NCBI GenBank assembly: GCA_015520145.1 | Contig: WAQR01000087.1 | Span: 1-9,816 of the forward strand | Direction: 5' to 3' | Origin: Candidatus Hydrothermarchaeota archaeon | GTDB taxonomy: Archaea > Hydrothermarchaeota > Hydrothermarchaeia > Hydrothermarchaeales > WAQR01 | Length of the DNA: 9,816 nt | Shown: positions 1-7,014 of the stretch, in pieces | How positions within the stretch are numbered: position 1 is the first letter of the stretch | How the letters are laid out: each line of letters starts with the position of its first letter | The notes under the pieces: model-generated | Told to the model about the DNA's origin: nothing | Database searches by the model: none | The model's input: only the letters and a program-made list of their open reading frames with translations | Translations under genes and position numbers: made by a program

Positions 1-880
1 GCTTAAAGGAGAACATTTTCAAAGGCAATATCAAGTAACATTCCTCGAAGTATGCGATATATTTTGAAACAGTGTCCGGGGAGACCCCACAGGACATGGC
101 AATGCTTCGGTGGCTCATTGCCTTTGAAGAGTTGCTGAGCATATAATATGCCACCCTCCTGGCGATATCATAGTCTGCATTGTATTTAGCTGCAACGTCC
201 CTGGAAACGATGTCGTCGAAGAGGTCGTTTAAGTATCTGTGCCTTTCCACATCAAGTCTGCCGAGCTGCTCCGGGAACCCTCCTTCAAGAAGGTATCTCT
301 CAAGGAAATGCAGGACCTTTGACCTGTGATGTTCAATATAGTCCATGTCAAACCTCGCCCATCCCTGGAATTTCAGGTATTCTTTAAAGGAGAATGGAAA
401 GTGTATGAAGGTCGTATGTCTGCCTGTGAGTACCCGACCCACGTCACTTTTTAAAAGGGCTGAGGACGAGCCCGAGACGAATATCTGTTCAAACTGTCTC
501 GTGTCATATAGGCCCCTTACCCACCTCTCCCAGCCTTCCTTTTCCTGTATCTCGTCCAGAAATATATGAGATATATCCGGGTTTATCTTCCTGCATCCTT
601 TAAGCAGTTCTGGGAATTTGGTGCTGTATATCTCGTTATCGTCAAAATTGAGCATGAGTATGTTTTTTGGGTCTATGCCAGAGGAGATGAGATGCTCGAT
701 TGTCTGGTACATTAAAACAGTTTTTCCACATCGCCTCACACCGATTATGTCTTTTAAGAGTTTCATCGAGATGGATTTCTTTACTTCTCCAAGTTTTTCC
801 CTTTTGATGCCAAGGATTCCCTCTGGTACCTTCCCTTCGGTCCACCAGGGGTTCCATTTTCTTACTGCATCGGGTAGCAT
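1..880 (-). CDS. AAA ATPase with DUF4143-type C-terminus (partial)
   Basis: The frame is open from an ATG at 880 down to the left edge, so the C-terminus is missing; 293 codons are present. Residues 47-54 (GVRRCGKT) are a Walker A motif, 105-112 (HIFLDEIQ) a Walker B, 134-140 a sensor-1-like FVSGSSS, and 149-154 (RVLTGR) the conserved arginine motif of this family. The part after about residue 175 (FKEYLKF, then RYLLEGGFPEQ and DDIVSRDV) matches the AAA_14/DUF4143 ATPases common in archaea, and the last visible segment (HRSIAMSCGVSPDTVSKY) looks like a helix-turn-helix. These proteins are often accessory and their role is poorly known; some behave like toxin-antitoxin or DNA-linked regulators. 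The start is supported by a TATA element about 29 bases upstream, which would give a nearly leaderless mRNA. Family call is firm; function is unknown. Confidence 0.85.
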   Translation of the reverse strand, partial: MLPDAVRKWNPWWTEGKVPEGILGIKREKLGEVKKSISMKLLKDIIGVRRCGKTVLMYQTIEHLISSGIDPKNILMLNFDDNEIYSTKFPELLKGCRKINPDISHIFLDEIQEKEGWERWVRGLYDTRQFEQIFVSGSSSALLKSDVGRVLTGRHTTFIHFPFSFKEYLKFQGWARFDMDYIEHHRSKVLHFLERYLLEGGFPEQLGRLDVERHRYLNDLFDDIVSRDVAAKYNADYDIARRVAYYMLSNSSKAMSHRSIAMSCGVSPDTVSKYIAYFEECYLILPLKMFSFK

Positions 881-902
881 GGGTTATTGTTTGGCCCGGC
901 CG

Positions 903-917
903 TTATTTAAATATTTC
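903..917 (-). promoter_or_regulatory. TATA promoter of the AAA ATPase gene
   Basis: On the minus strand the sequence AAATATTTAAATAA is a good archaeal TATA element, preceded by a purine-rich BRE-like stretch (TCG then A). Its centre near 909 puts the expected start site near 883, three bases before the ATG at 880, so the transcript would be nearly leaderless. Inferred from spacing and composition only. Confidence 0.5.
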
Positions 918-946
918 GACCATCGTCGGCAAATTTACGGTTTTTC

Positions 947-962
947 GTCTACCGCGGTAGAC
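947..962. repeat. 16-bp perfect palindrome, possible operator
   Basis: GTCTACCG followed directly by CGGTAGAC is a perfect dyad with no loop. It lies between the stop of the DUF373 gene (983) and the TATA element of the ATPase gene (903-917), 30 bases upstream of that TATA. It is not followed by a T run on the minus strand, which argues against a simple terminator; a dimer-binding operator for the ATPase gene is the more natural reading. The regulator is unknown. Confidence 0.4.
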
Positions 963-982
963 ATAATTAACTGGAATCCACC

Positions 983-2059
983 TCAGTCGCTCGCCGTAAG
1001 TTTGGTGCTTCCCCCAATAAACTTTATAGACGCATATAATAATATTGAGAGTGTCAGGCCAATGACCACCGAGACCGCGAACTTAATGTCGTCGATCTGT
1101 CCAAGTAAGAACTGGCTTACAGCATCCAGGATCAACCACATGGCCACAGTAAAAACAGTTAGACTTACATACTTCCAGATACTCTGCCCTTCTGAAATAG
1201 CGTCAATACTCTTCCCAATCAGTGCCACAATTGCAGCATACGCCAGTAGGTCAATCGCCCCGGCAATGAAATAGGGTGTTGCGTCTAGTAGATTTGTGTA
1301 ACTGTCTCCTAGTAACACCTCATTATAGCCTGCCCACACCCCCACAATACCAAGTAATGCTGAAACAACATATGTGAAGAAACTTATTTTCCCAGCAATG
1401 AAAGATGACTTGAATTCATCAATCCCTTTCTGGATAGGGTCTTCGAGCGCAAATCCCTTAATTACCAAAAACACGCCAAGAACCCCGATAATGAGTCTCC
1501 AGCCATGCTGGGGGAAGAGTACATAGAGTACCGCAGCGATCCCTGGAAGCCCTATAATAAGCCTGGATAACTTGGGGTCGTTTACCAAATCAAGGAGAAA
1601 TTCTTTGATCATGTAATATGTACTTTCAAGCCTTTCGCTCTGTCTGACTATCACCCTTCTTAAACTGATTACATCCAGTTTTGATTGAATTATCGGGAGG
1701 ATAAACTCATCCTCTGCACCGTCGGTAACAACAACAGCTCCATCAGCTTTCCAGATGCCGAGGATCTCTGTAAGCTGTCTGGATATCTCCATGTCAGATG
1801 TTATACCTACATCAGGGCTTCCTATAAGTGTAACTACCTCCACATCTTTTCCTTCTTTCTCAAAACTGTCATAAAGCTTCAAGGACTCGAAGAGGGTATT
1901 TGTATCCGTGTCAGTCGGGTCAGCCAGTCCCAGTCTGACGGCTATATCCATCACCTCATCCCTCCCGAGTATAGGACCTTCTTCTCCCACTTTCTGCAAT
2001 ATATCTGCATCCCTGTCGATACAGATTATCAATATCCTGTTATATTCCGTTTGTACCAT
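983..2059 (-). CDS. DUF373 family membrane protein
   Basis: A protein of about 358 residues. The soluble N-terminal part (about 1-165) begins with the family's hallmark ILIICIDRDADI, has a GSPDVGITSD loop near residues 81-90 and the acidic VVTDGAEDEF motif near 112-120. About six hydrophobic segments follow (roughly 167-185, 187-204, 227-246, 262-283, 296-320, 326-348). This order, a cytosolic Asp-rich domain followed by a membrane domain, is that of DUF373 (COG2237), an archaeal family with no established function. A GTG at 2062 directly precedes the ATG at 2059; I take the ATG, with a weak AAGGT site just upstream. The gene starts 20 bases after the stop of the HAD-coiled-coil gene, so the two are probably one transcript. 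Confidence 0.88.
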   Translation of the reverse strand: MVQTEYNRILIICIDRDADILQKVGEEGPILGRDEVMDIAVRLGLADPTDTDTNTLFESLKLYDSFEKEGKDVEVVTLIGSPDVGITSDMEISRQLTEILGIWKADGAVVVTDGAEDEFILPIIQSKLDVISLRRVIVRQSERLESTYYMIKEFLLDLVNDPKLSRLIIGLPGIAAVLYVLFPQHGWRLIIGVLGVFLVIKGFALEDPIQKGIDEFKSSFIAGKISFFTYVVSALLGIVGVWAGYNEVLLGDSYTNLLDATPYFIAGAIDLLAYAAIVALIGKSIDAISEGQSIWKYVSLTVFTVAMWLILDAVSQFLLGQIDDIKFAVSVVIGLTLSILLYASIKFIGGSTKLTASD

Positions 2060-2082
2060 CACCTAACCTTTAGATAGCATGT

Positions 2083-3486
2083 TCATACCAGATCAAATCT
2101 CCTTAGAAGATATATATCTTCCAGGTCTAATTTCTCTCCTTTCTTGAAACGCTTATATATATTATCGGCTTTTTTCTTCAGTTCTCTCTCTGTTTCTTTA
2201 GATGTTTTTATAACGTTTTCTGTTTCAATATTCTTTATATTTCGTTCCAGACTCTTTAACCTTTCCCTTGCGTCTCTAAGTTCTGCTTTCAGATTTTCCA
2301 GAACAGAGATTATTTCATTTTTTTCTTTGTTTTGTTCATCTATCTTACTCTCTATTTCTCTAATCTCCCTGATCGCCTCGAGAAATTTCTCGTGGTGTTG
2401 CTGGGATTCGTTTGAGAGGCTTAGAATCTTCTCGTGTACGCGTCTGGACTTTTTTTTCTCCTTGTCTATCTTTTTGGATACTTCGATTAGGTCTTTATAC
2501 TCGTTGAGCTCTGTTTTCAGTTTCTCAATCTTTTTGACAAGGTCGTCTTCCTTTTTTATTTCCATGACCGTTGTCTGGAGATGCCATTCCATCTTCTTCA
2601 GTTCTCTACCCATCCCCCTGAAGTCACCTTTAGGCGCGGTCTCTTTTAGTTTATTAAACTCTTCTAAAAGTCCTTTTACTATTTCATTGATTTTATTACG
2701 TTCGTTTTTAAATGTCTTGATCTTTTCATTCAATTCGTCCCGGAGTTCCTTGGAACGGTTCGCTTCGTTATTTTTTATTTTTATCTGATTGATAAGTTCA
2801 CGTCTTCTGGTGTTAATGTTGCTGATAGCTGCTTTTTTGTCAAGTATCTCTTTTTTAAGCTGCCTGATCTTTATCTCCTGTTCATTTATCTCTTTTATCA
2901 TATCGTCCACGTTGAACTCTCCAAAGACATGCATTGTGACCTCTTTTAGGTCTTTTGATGGGTCTATAATTGAAAGTCCTGCTTTTTTAAATGTATGTTT
3001 ATTATTACTCATGCAGACAACCGCGGTTTCTTTCAGTGGAACGCCTGCCTCTCTTGCTATATCTTCGAGGGCCTGTCCTCTGTCTTTTAGGATATGGCCT
3101 TTTATTTTACCTGTTATTTTGCCTTCGTTTATCTCCAGCTCGTTGGCACAGGAATAATCCATATTGAGGTCGTCCTTTATTTTCTCAGCAAAGATATCGT
3201 AGTCCGAGATTATCCCGGTTTTAATCCCCCTGCTTTTAAGCTTGCTTATGGTCTCGACTGCACCACTTATAAGCGGTGTTTCTTTTATCACATTGTAAAC
3301 CTTTTCCACTTCCAGGTCCTTGAGAAACCCTGCTTTCTGTTTTACCGCATCTTTGTACTTGATGTCGCCGTTATTCAGCTTCCTGTCTGTCTCCTGGAAC
3401 ACTGTCTTTTTGCCTGCTAATTTTGCAGCTTCTGCTTGATATTTTGTATCTACCAATGTACGGTCTTCAAAAACAACCAATTTCAC
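2083..3486 (-). CDS. Degenerate HAD (SerB-like) domain fused to long coiled coil
   Basis: 467 residues starting at GTG, with GGAG about 10 bases upstream. Residues 1-190 follow the phosphoserine-phosphatase (HAD) pattern: LVVFEDRTLVDT at the motif I site, a SerB-like cap (about 15-57), GIISD (91-95) as motif II, and LKDRGQALEDIA (133-144) as the motif III region. Key residues are missing: motif I has lost the spacing and first Asp of the usual DxDxT (F-E-D-R-T), and the acidic motif IV is replaced by VCMSNNKHTF (157-166). I infer a phosphatase fold without normal phosphatase activity. Residues 197-445 are a highly charged Lys/Glu coiled coil, ending in a short tail (FKKGEKLDLEDIYLL) like that of COG1340-type archaeal coiled-coil proteins. 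Such fusions are often annotated as phosphoserine phosphatase in methanogens; that name is unsafe here. It lies in an apparent operon with the DUF373 gene. Confidence 0.8.
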   Translation of the reverse strand: MKLVVFEDRTLVDTKYQAEAAKLAGKKTVFQETDRKLNNGDIKYKDAVKQKAGFLKDLEVEKVYNVIKETPLISGAVETISKLKSRGIKTGIISDYDIFAEKIKDDLNMDYSCANELEINEGKITGKIKGHILKDRGQALEDIAREAGVPLKETAVVCMSNNKHTFKKAGLSIIDPSKDLKEVTMHVFGEFNVDDMIKEINEQEIKIRQLKKEILDKKAAISNINTRRRELINQIKIKNNEANRSKELRDELNEKIKTFKNERNKINEIVKGLLEEFNKLKETAPKGDFRGMGRELKKMEWHLQTTVMEIKKEDDLVKKIEKLKTELNEYKDLIEVSKKIDKEKKKSRRVHEKILSLSNESQQHHEKFLEAIREIREIESKIDEQNKEKNEIISVLENLKAELRDARERLKSLERNIKNIETENVIKTSKETERELKKKADNIYKRFKKGEKLDLEDIYLLRRFDLV

Positions 3487-3523
3487 TGTGTCTTCTCCTG
3501 GTCTTGTTGAAATAGAAAAAGTA

Positions 3524-3534
3524 TTTTATCCTGA
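3524..3534 (-). promoter_or_regulatory. Candidate TATA of the HAD-coiled-coil/DUF373 operon
   Basis: AGGATAAAATA on the minus strand is centred near 3529, predicting a start site near 3503 and a leader of about 17 bases. That leader would hold the GGAG ribosome binding site ahead of the GTG at 3486. Another AT-rich stretch (TTTATTA near 3541-3547) is an alternative. Confidence 0.35.
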
Positions 3535-3543
3535 ATATCGTAA

Positions 3544-3623
3544 TAAAGGTTTTTAACCTTTTCGGTATATTCTCGGTATAATCGGGGTCATTACTGGGTG
3601 GTTATTATTGGGGTTATTATTGG
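3544..3623. repeat. Cluster of short repeats upstream of the HAD-coiled-coil gene
   Basis: Three small repeats sit in the 142-base gap between mfnA and the HAD-coiled-coil gene. AAAGGTT-TTT-AACCTTT (about 3545-3561) is a 7-bp inverted repeat. TCGGTATA occurs at 3562-3569 and again at 3573-3580, exactly 11 bases apart, so on the same DNA face. GGTTATTATTGG occurs twice back to back at 3600-3611 and 3612-3623, just after the mfnA stop codon. The first two lie upstream of the likely promoter and could be regulator sites; the last could simply be replication slippage. Confidence 0.45.
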
Positions 3624-3628
3624 AATTG

Positions 3629-4786
3629 TTAGTGCCAGGATATCGTTTCTAAATCCCGCAAAAGTTCGTCGGCACGGTCCTTTGTCACGTGCGGCATAAT
3701 CACAAGCCTGATCTCGCCTCTTCTCGTACTTGACACTATCCAGCCCTTCTCTGTAAGCCTTTCTAGAACGTCTTTATGGTCTTTGTGCGAGAATACCAGG
3801 ATGTTCATTGTGGGGTTGATTGTGTCAAATCCAAGTCCTTTAATTTCATGGTAAAGGTAGTCTGTCAGTTCCATGCACCGCTTCAGATTCTCTATGTAGC
3901 CCTCCCTTCCAAGCAGTTTCAGGACGGCATAGGTCGAAGCAACGGCTGCACCGCTCCTTGTCCCGCTGAGTGTGTACTGCGTCTTCTCGGTGAGGTACGG
4001 TGAGGAGGTCTTCATATACTCGATGAGTGACCTGTCCCTGAAAAGTATCCCGCCGCTTGGTATCGGTGCCATGCCCATCTTGTGGGGGTCGATTGTAATC
4101 GAATTTACTCCCTTGATAGAAAAATCGAATGGCCTTGACCTGTAACCTACATCTTCCAGGAAAGGGATGACAAATCCGCCAAATGCAGCATCCACATGCA
4201 GGTATAGGTCGTTTTCCAGTGCTATGTCGGAAATTGCTGTGATATCGTCAATCGTCCCGTACTCTGTACTGCCTGCAACTCCTACGAGGGCGAGGGTATC
4301 TTTGCAGACTTTTTTTTCAATGTCTCTGACATCCACGGTCATGTCACTGTTCAGTCGTGCGCGGACTATCTCCAGTCCGAGGATGTCTGCCGCCTTTTCA
4401 AATGAGAAGTGGGCGGATTGCGGTACTATGACCTGGGACTTTTTTTTTATGTCCTCTTTAATGCTCTTTTTAATGCTCTTTGCAGCCCAGAGCGCTGTCA
4501 GATTCGCTTCTGTCCCGCCTGTGACAATGAATCCGCAGGCATTCTCGTTGCCCAGAAGTGCGCCGAGCATCCTGATAGATTCTTTTTCGAGCTCTTTTGT
4601 GCCTTTAAACAGGGCGGCATCACCCATGTTGGTCTCATAAAATAGCCTGTAGACCTCCAGGGATACTGGATGGGGAACTGTGCACATCGACCCTAAAATC
4701 CTGCCGTCTTCATATTTTAGATCTTTTTTTCTTGCCTCTTTCAGTATGTCAAGAACCTCGTCAATCTCCAGTCCTCTTTTATCCAT
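3629..4786 (-). CDS. mfnA: L-tyrosine decarboxylase MfnA
   Basis: A 385-residue PLP-dependent group II decarboxylase. In methanogens MfnA makes tyramine from L-tyrosine for methanofuran; some archaeal homologues also decarboxylate aspartate to beta-alanine for coenzyme A. Visible features: LGSMCTVPH near 31-39, VTGGTEANLTAL (88-99) of the PLP-phosphate region, HVDAAFGG (197-204) with the Asp that contacts the pyridine nitrogen, and TIDPHKMG (231-238) with the PLP-binding Lys236. The C-terminal small domain ends with RLVIMPHVTKD. The frame continues upstream to 4963, overlapping argF, but homology begins at MDKRGLEIDEVL, and a TATA element sits about 29 bases before this ATG, so I start at 4786. 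It is separated from argF by 94 bases and probably has its own promoter. Tyrosine versus aspartate preference cannot be told from sequence alone. Confidence 0.92.
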   Translation of the reverse strand: MDKRGLEIDEVLDILKEARKKDLKYEDGRILGSMCTVPHPVSLEVYRLFYETNMGDAALFKGTKELEKESIRMLGALLGNENACGFIVTGGTEANLTALWAAKSIKKSIKEDIKKKSQVIVPQSAHFSFEKAADILGLEIVRARLNSDMTVDVRDIEKKVCKDTLALVGVAGSTEYGTIDDITAISDIALENDLYLHVDAAFGGFVIPFLEDVGYRSRPFDFSIKGVNSITIDPHKMGMAPIPSGGILFRDRSLIEYMKTSSPYLTEKTQYTLSGTRSGAAVASTYAVLKLLGREGYIENLKRCMELTDYLYHEIKGLGFDTINPTMNILVFSHKDHKDVLERLTEKGWIVSSTRRGEIRLVIMPHVTKDRADELLRDLETISWH

Positions 4787-4810
4787 GCTCTCCAAATACA
4801 GGAATTTAGG

Positions 4811-4818
4811 ATTTATAT
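4811..4818 (-). promoter_or_regulatory. TATA promoter of mfnA
   Basis: ATATAAAT on the minus strand, centred near 4815, predicts transcription from about 4789, giving a leaderless or nearly leaderless mfnA mRNA starting at the ATG at 4786. This placement supports the short form of the protein. It lies in the 94-base argF-mfnA gap. Confidence 0.5.
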
Positions 4819-4880
4819 GTTGCGGTTCAGTTGAGCTTTGCTGGTGGAAACGTCTTGTTGAAAAGAAACGTCGGAACGTG

Positions 4881-5768
4881 TTATAGAAGCATACACAGTA
4901 AAGCCTTTTGAACATAGAGCCTGTTTTCAGCCTGCTCAAAGACAATTGAATTTTCGCTGTCAAGGATCTCGTCTGTTATCTCAAACCCCCTTTTTGCTGG
5001 AAGGCAGTGCATAATCAGAGGGTTATTTGCATTCTCTAAAAGCGTCGAGTTCACCTGGAATTCTTTAAACACTTCGATTCTTTTTTCCTTTTCTGCATCC
5101 TGTCCCATGCTTATCCAGACGTCTGTATAGACAATGTCCGCTGCCTTGACTGCGTCTACTGCATTATTGTGTATTGTGATCTTGTCTGAAAATTCCGCTG
5201 CGGTCTCGACTATCTTTTTATCTGGTGTATAGCCTTCAGGACAGCCGACAGACAAAGTCATCCCGGTCATTGCACATCCAAGTATCAGGGAATTGCAGAC
5301 GTTGTTACCATCACCAACGTATGCGAGTCTGGCATCAAACCCTTTATGTTCTTTTATCGTAAAGAGATCTGAGATGACCTGACAGGGGTGTTCCAGGTCA
5401 GTGAGCCCGTTTATTACCGGTACTGTAGAGTATTTTCCAAGTTCCAGGACGTTTTCATGTCTGTAAGCCCTTATCATTATTCCGTCAACGTATTTACTAA
5501 GTGTAATGGCAGTATCTTTTATACTCTCTCCCCTCTGGAGCTGTGTATCTCTCGGCGCCAGGTATATCGCATGACCGCCGAGCTGGGTCATGGCAACCTC
5601 AAAAGAGACTCTCGTCCTCGTAGACGCCTTCTCGAATATCATTGCAAGTGTCTTGTTTTTTAATTCAGGGTTAAAGATCCCCCTTTTCGCTTCATTTTTC
5701 AGTTTAGCTGATAGCTCAAAGATATTATCCAGTTTGTCTTTTACGTCAACAATAGAAATTAAATTCAT
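4881..5768 (-). CDS. argF: Ornithine carbamoyltransferase
   Basis: Joins carbamoyl phosphate to L-ornithine to give citrulline, the sixth step of arginine synthesis, in the cytosol. The 295-residue protein is near the usual length (about 300-310) and complete. The carbamoyl-phosphate site STRTR is at 49-53, with HPCQ at 127-130. The ornithine-binding motif DVWISMGQ is at 216-223 and HCLPAKRG, with the catalytic Cys, at 254-261. These last two motifs mark it as ornithine and not aspartate carbamoyltransferase. The ATG at 5768 is preceded by AACGGTGAAG, whose GGTGA can pair with the 16S rRNA tail. mfnA follows on the same strand after 94 bases; there are no other arginine genes in view. Confidence 0.95.
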   Translation of the reverse strand: MNLISIVDVKDKLDNIFELSAKLKNEAKRGIFNPELKNKTLAMIFEKASTRTRVSFEVAMTQLGGHAIYLAPRDTQLQRGESIKDTAITLSKYVDGIMIRAYRHENVLELGKYSTVPVINGLTDLEHPCQVISDLFTIKEHKGFDARLAYVGDGNNVCNSLILGCAMTGMTLSVGCPEGYTPDKKIVETAAEFSDKITIHNNAVDAVKAADIVYTDVWISMGQDAEKEKRIEVFKEFQVNSTLLENANNPLIMHCLPAKRGFEITDEILDSENSIVFEQAENRLYVQKALLCMLL

Positions 5769-5772
5769 CTAT

Positions 5773-5793
5773 CTTCACCGTTCCTTCACCGTT
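5773..5793 (-). repeat. Duplicated ribosome-binding segment ahead of argF
   Basis: AACGGTGAAG occurs twice on the minus strand, 11 bases apart (5773-5782 and 5784-5793), directly before the argF start. Both copies carry GGTGA, part of the archaeal Shine-Dalgarno sequence; the inner one is correctly spaced from the ATG. It may be a tandem ribosome site, a regulator half-site pair on one helix face, or chance duplication. Confidence 0.4.
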
Positions 5794-5836
5794 TCAGGAT
5801 GTTTTGGAATACTGTTACATTATTAAATGAAGTTCT

Positions 5837-5867
5837 ACTTTTTTATTTAACTTTTTTATTTATAAAC
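5837..5867 (-). promoter_or_regulatory. Promoter region of argF with 13-bp tandem repeat
   Basis: ACTTTTTTATTTA is repeated back to back at 5837-5849 and 5850-5862 (plus-strand reading). On the minus strand the region gives TTTATAAAT (5858-5866), a strong archaeal TATA box predicting a start near 5836 and a leader of about 68 bases. A second weaker TTAAATA in the inner copy (5844-5850) and TTTAATAA near 5820-5827 are alternatives. The duplication has thus multiplied TATA-like elements upstream of argF. Confidence 0.5.
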
Positions 5868-5922
5868 TTTCTATGTAGTGCTTTGCCTAAAGGCCATAAG
5901 TTCAACCGTAACTCCCATATGA

Positions 5923-6205
5923 CATGATACTTCTTTGCCTCATCATTATAGACTACCACGAGTGGATAATATCCTGCGAAATGCAGGCATAAGTCACCAG
6001 CGCACAAAGACCTGGAAGGATTCGAACGACCCGGTGTTCGAGTTAAAAAACGACAAGAAGGCTGAAATATTGGAGTATGCAGGGGAGAATGATCTCGAAC
6101 TCGTTGTTTCTGCCAACCAATGCTTCATGGCTCAACCGCATTGAGTGCGAGTTCTCGAAAGATCAAAAGCCAGTCGAGATTAAAAAGAGGGATCAGGTCG
6201 GTTGA
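5923..6205 (+). pseudogene. IS630-family transposase remnant with core deletion
   Basis: This lies in a 350-base stretch (5863-6212) without an intact gene. Two pieces in different frames match the family. Piece one (about 5941-6108) reads RVDNILRNAGISHQRTKTWK and then DSNDPVFELK, the end of the N-terminal helix-turn-helix region and the linker to the catalytic domain. Piece two (about 6110-6205) reads LPTNASWLNRIECEF, the C-terminal motif with the last acidic residue of the DDE triad, then KDQKPVEIKKRDQVG and a stop. The catalytic middle, roughly 100 or more residues with the first two Asp, is gone and the frame shifts at the join near 6108-6115. The true N-terminus is also lost: a stop precedes at 5920-5922. 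No terminal inverted repeats are clear. It is a dead insertion sequence and any transposition would need a copy elsewhere. Confidence 0.75.
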
Positions 6206-6212
6206 GGAGGGA

Positions 6213-6995
6213 CTAGAATAGTTTCATCCTGGCATTTGCCACTGCACACGACATTTCAAAAAACACGCCCGCAATATCCAGGCCGATATCCTGTAAATCA
6301 AGCATAGTCATCTTTATATTTTCTGGTTCTATTATCTCGATTAACACAGGTGTGTGTTTGATGGCTATATCCACAAGGGTTCTTATGTCAGGAATCAGGG
6401 CGTCCAGCCCGATTATACCTGTAAATCCTTTTCCGTTCTCTACCTCTTTAAGCCGCCTGGTCTTTACTTTATTTATATATATATTCTCATGGACGGCATT
6501 TAGAAAATCTGATACTGCCTTTTTTCTGGAAGTCGTGTTCACCTCAACTACTATCTTTACCCTGATTGCACCGTCTTCCAGCAGCACCTCTATATCCTCT
6601 TCATCAAGCCCTATATGTGGTCTGTCTTTACTTTTTGTAAATTTGAAGCATGCGCCTGTTCTCTCATACAGGGTTTTGGTAATCTCTATTATTCTCCCTA
6701 TAATGTTTAGAAACTCCTGTGAGGATACCGTCAGTTCATTTGGTCCTGAAATCTGGATTGCCGATGGCCCGTATTTTATGGCAGTATCTATATATGTCCC
6801 GAGGTCATCCATCTCAAGGTCGACTTCCACCATTGCAGAGAAGTTTTCCCCATCTTTTATGACCCTATCAAAAAATTCCCTTTTGACCACAACGGTCGGC
6901 TCGTTTTTGAGGTTTTCTATCAGGTCTCTAAGAGAATTTTCAACGAGCTCTTTGTTGTTTCCCTGGGCTTCGATAAAAAATGTTCCTTCAATCAT
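6213..6995 (-). CDS. Uncharacterised archaeal protein with internally duplicated domain
   Basis: 260 residues starting MIEGTFFIEAQG; I do not recognise a named family. The two halves (about 4-112 and 144-255) look like copies of one alpha/beta domain. In the first, DDLGTYIDTAIKYGPSAIQI (63-82) is followed by a Pro-containing loop and QEFLNIIGRI. In the second, DIRTLVDIAIKHTPVLIEI (203-221) is followed by EPENIKMTMLDLQDI. A charged linker (KSKDRPHIGLDEEDIEVLLE, 121-140) joins them. There is no signal peptide, membrane segment or cysteine cluster, so it should be cytosolic. The frame stays open upstream to 7103, but that stretch crosses the divergent promoter and the 5' end of the neighbouring gene. 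The ATG at 6995 has GGAAG upstream and a TATA at a suitable distance. Confidence 0.75.
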   Translation of the reverse strand: MIEGTFFIEAQGNNKELVENSLRDLIENLKNEPTVVVKREFFDRVIKDGENFSAMVEVDLEMDDLGTYIDTAIKYGPSAIQISGPNELTVSSQEFLNIIGRIIEITKTLYERTGACFKFTKSKDRPHIGLDEEDIEVLLEDGAIRVKIVVEVNTTSRKKAVSDFLNAVHENIYINKVKTRRLKEVENGKGFTGIIGLDALIPDIRTLVDIAIKHTPVLIEIIEPENIKMTMLDLQDIGLDIAGVFFEMSCAVANARMKLF

Positions 6996-7014
6996 GATTA
7001 TCTTCCAGCAAGAG

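Noticed and set aside
618..1274. A 218-codon plus-strand frame across the ATPase and DUF373 genes
   Set aside because: It lies opposite two well-supported minus-strand genes, has no promoter or ribosome site, and its protein shows no family features.
3600..3623. A CRISPR-like or satellite array
   Set aside because: There are only two back-to-back 12-base copies with no spacers; this is a simple tandem duplication.
5935..6144. An intact small gene of 69 codons
   Set aside because: Its sequence is a fragment of an IS630 transposase ending at a frameshift; the matching C-terminal motif continues in another frame just downstream.
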